NCBI GenBank assembly: GCA_945643825.1
Contig: CALZEZ010000078.1
Span: 1-6,696 of the forward strand
Source: an uncultured Lachnospiraceae bacterium
GTDB taxonomy: Bacteria; Bacillota; Clostridia; Lachnospirales; Lachnospiraceae
DNA length: 6,696 nt
Reading direction: 5' to 3'
The notes under the pieces were generated by a model. The model was not told where the DNA came from, made no database searches, and was given only the letters and a program-made list of their open reading frames with translations. Each line of letters starts with the position of its first letter. The stretch's first letter is position 1. Below, in pieces: positions 5,682 to 6,696 of this stretch. Made by a program: the position numbers and the translations under genes.

Positions 5682-6680
5682 ATGATTGTAAGTATCAAAG
5701 ATATCTTTAAAATGATAGGCATGCTGATTGTCAGCTTCTGTGCTGTTATCGTATGCGCCATGTTTTTAAATTATTATCTGGATCTTGTCACGGTGGAGGA
5801 TCTGATCACCTCGCAGGCATCCATGATTTTCTATGAAGCACAGTGCGCAACCTCCAAGGTTGTCAGCGCCGTATCCGGCGGCTGCCTGCTTCTGACTACC
5901 ATCGTACTTCTCTGCTTTTACGTCGGTCATTACATTGACACGCACCAGAAGCAGCTCGGTATTTTAAAAGCCCTTGGCTACACCCGCTTTGCTGTCGCAA
6001 GAGGCTTCTGGGTATTCGGACTTCCTATCCTTATGGGAACAGCATTTGGATACCTGGGCGCACATGCACTGATGCCCAAGCTATATGAGATTCAGAATAA
6101 AGACGGATACCTGCCGGAGGTTCCGATTTCACTTCACCCGGGACTCTTTATCGCACTGGTTCTTGCGCCTGCGGCCTTCTTTGCTGTACTTGCGATCGCC
6201 TATAGCTACTGGCGCTTACGTGTACCCGCTCTGTGGCTGATCCGGGAGCAGACCAACCGAAAGGTCGTTGCCGCAAAGCGCGATACCGACCAATCCTTTT
6301 TATGCGAGCTTAGAAAAAGCAATGTCAGACAGAAAAAATCCCTTATCTTCTTTATCACCTTTGCCGTATTCTGTTTTGCCGCAATGACACAGATGTCCTG
6401 CAGCATGGATGAGCTTGCAAGCCGGATGATGGCGGCTATGATGATGTCGATCGGCATCGTTCTTGCTGTCGTAACCCTGTTTATCGCCACGACCTCCGTG
6501 ATCAAGGCAAACCGCAAAACGATTACCATGATGAAGGTATTCGGTTATCAAAGCAGACAGTGCGGGCAGGCAGTGCTCAGTGGTTATCGCCCATGGGCAT
6601 ATTTTGGCTTTGCACTGGGGACAGTCTACCAGTATGTATTGTTAAAAGTCATGGTGATTATTTTGTTTAAATATGTTTAA
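5682..6680 (+). CDS. FtsX-type ABC transporter permease, probably truncated
   Basis: This membrane subunit partners the preceding ATPase. Seven hydrophobic segments are visible, near residues 10-32, 62-84, 108-130, 150-176, 219-240, 248-273 and 305-329. Two FtsX-like family motifs are present: LGILKALGYTR (92-102) and ITMMKVFGYQSRQC (281-294). Both follow cytoplasmic-side loops after a membrane segment, so the protein is a two-repeat permease. AGGAGG at 5671-5676, overlapping the ATPase stop codon and 5 nt before the ATG, gives a strong start. The second repeat normally continues with further membrane segments after a motif like FALGTVYQYVLLKVMV (310-325). Here the frame ends seven residues later, at 332. 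Related proteins as I remember them are about 100 residues longer. The last 46 bases of the window are abruptly AT-rich. The gene may be frameshifted, interrupted by an insertion, or continued as a separate ORF. Confidence 0.85.
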   Translation: MIVSIKDIFKMIGMLIVSFCAVIVCAMFLNYYLDLVTVEDLITSQASMIFYEAQCATSKVVSAVSGGCLLLTTIVLLCFYVGHYIDTHQKQLGILKALGYTRFAVARGFWVFGLPILMGTAFGYLGAHALMPKLYEIQNKDGYLPEVPISLHPGLFIALVLAPAAFFAVLAIAYSYWRLRVPALWLIREQTNRKVVAAKRDTDQSFLCELRKSNVRQKKSLIFFITFAVFCFAAMTQMSCSMDELASRMMAAMMMSIGIVLAVVTLFIATTSVIKANRKTITMMKVFGYQSRQCGQAVLSGYRPWAYFGFALGTVYQYVLLKVMVIILFKYV

Positions 6681-6696
6681 GGAATTAAGTAATATG
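6678..6696 (+). other. Possible start of a further ORF at the window edge
   Basis: After the permease stop (6678-6680), AAGGA at 6679-6683 precedes an ATG at 6694-6696 by 10 nt. The same ATG lies in a frame that is open from 6658 (CLNMFKELSNM), a different frame from the permease. This could be the start of a separate gene, or the shifted continuation of the permease. Only one codon can be seen, so no product can be named. Confidence 0.2.

Overview
The window looks like chromosomal DNA from a low-to-mid GC Firmicute, most likely a gut-type Clostridia (Lachnospiraceae-like). This rests on strong AGGAGG-type ribosome binding sites, TTGACA/TATAAT-type promoters, the protein families present and the codon style. 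That placement is inference; no rRNA or marker gene is present.

Layout. Positions 1-122 carry what looks like the 3' end of an IS200/IS605-type (tnpB) element: a GC-rich hairpin followed by GTCAC, within an open frame that enters from outside the window. A 17-bp-arm inverted repeat follows (122-170). Then comes an AT-rich gene for an AAA_14/DUF4143-type ATPase (224-1456). Base composition changes sharply just after it. The rest of the window is more GC-rich and holds a class I methyltransferase (1488-2177, +), a convergent second class I methyltransferase (2187-2798, -), and a 210-bp divergent regulatory region. Next are an AraC-family regulator with a GyrI-like ligand domain (3009-3860) and, 2 bp later, a small four-cysteine protein of unknown function (3863-4324). 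A TetR-family regulator (4406-4987) with a clear promoter and operator follows, then an ABC transporter ATPase (4980-5672) and an FtsX-type permease (5682-6680) that appears cut short near the window edge.

How the genes may work together. TetR, ABC ATPase and permease are tightly packed (8-bp overlap, then a 9-bp gap) and form one autoregulated export or stress-response operon of the MacB/LolD/FtsX type. AraC-GyrI plus the cysteine protein form a two-gene operon, probably responding to a small hydrophobic or cationic ligand. The 2187-2798 methyltransferase is transcribed away from AraC, and its promoter is covered by two near-identical 24-bp palindromes repeated at 30 bp. That points to tight repression by a dimeric TetR- or ArsR-like regulator whose identity is not obvious from the window.

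Most of this is an ordinary accessory/regulatory region. The points most worth following up are the phased tandem operator, the apparent truncation of the permease with an abrupt AT-rich tail, and the uncharacterised cysteine protein.
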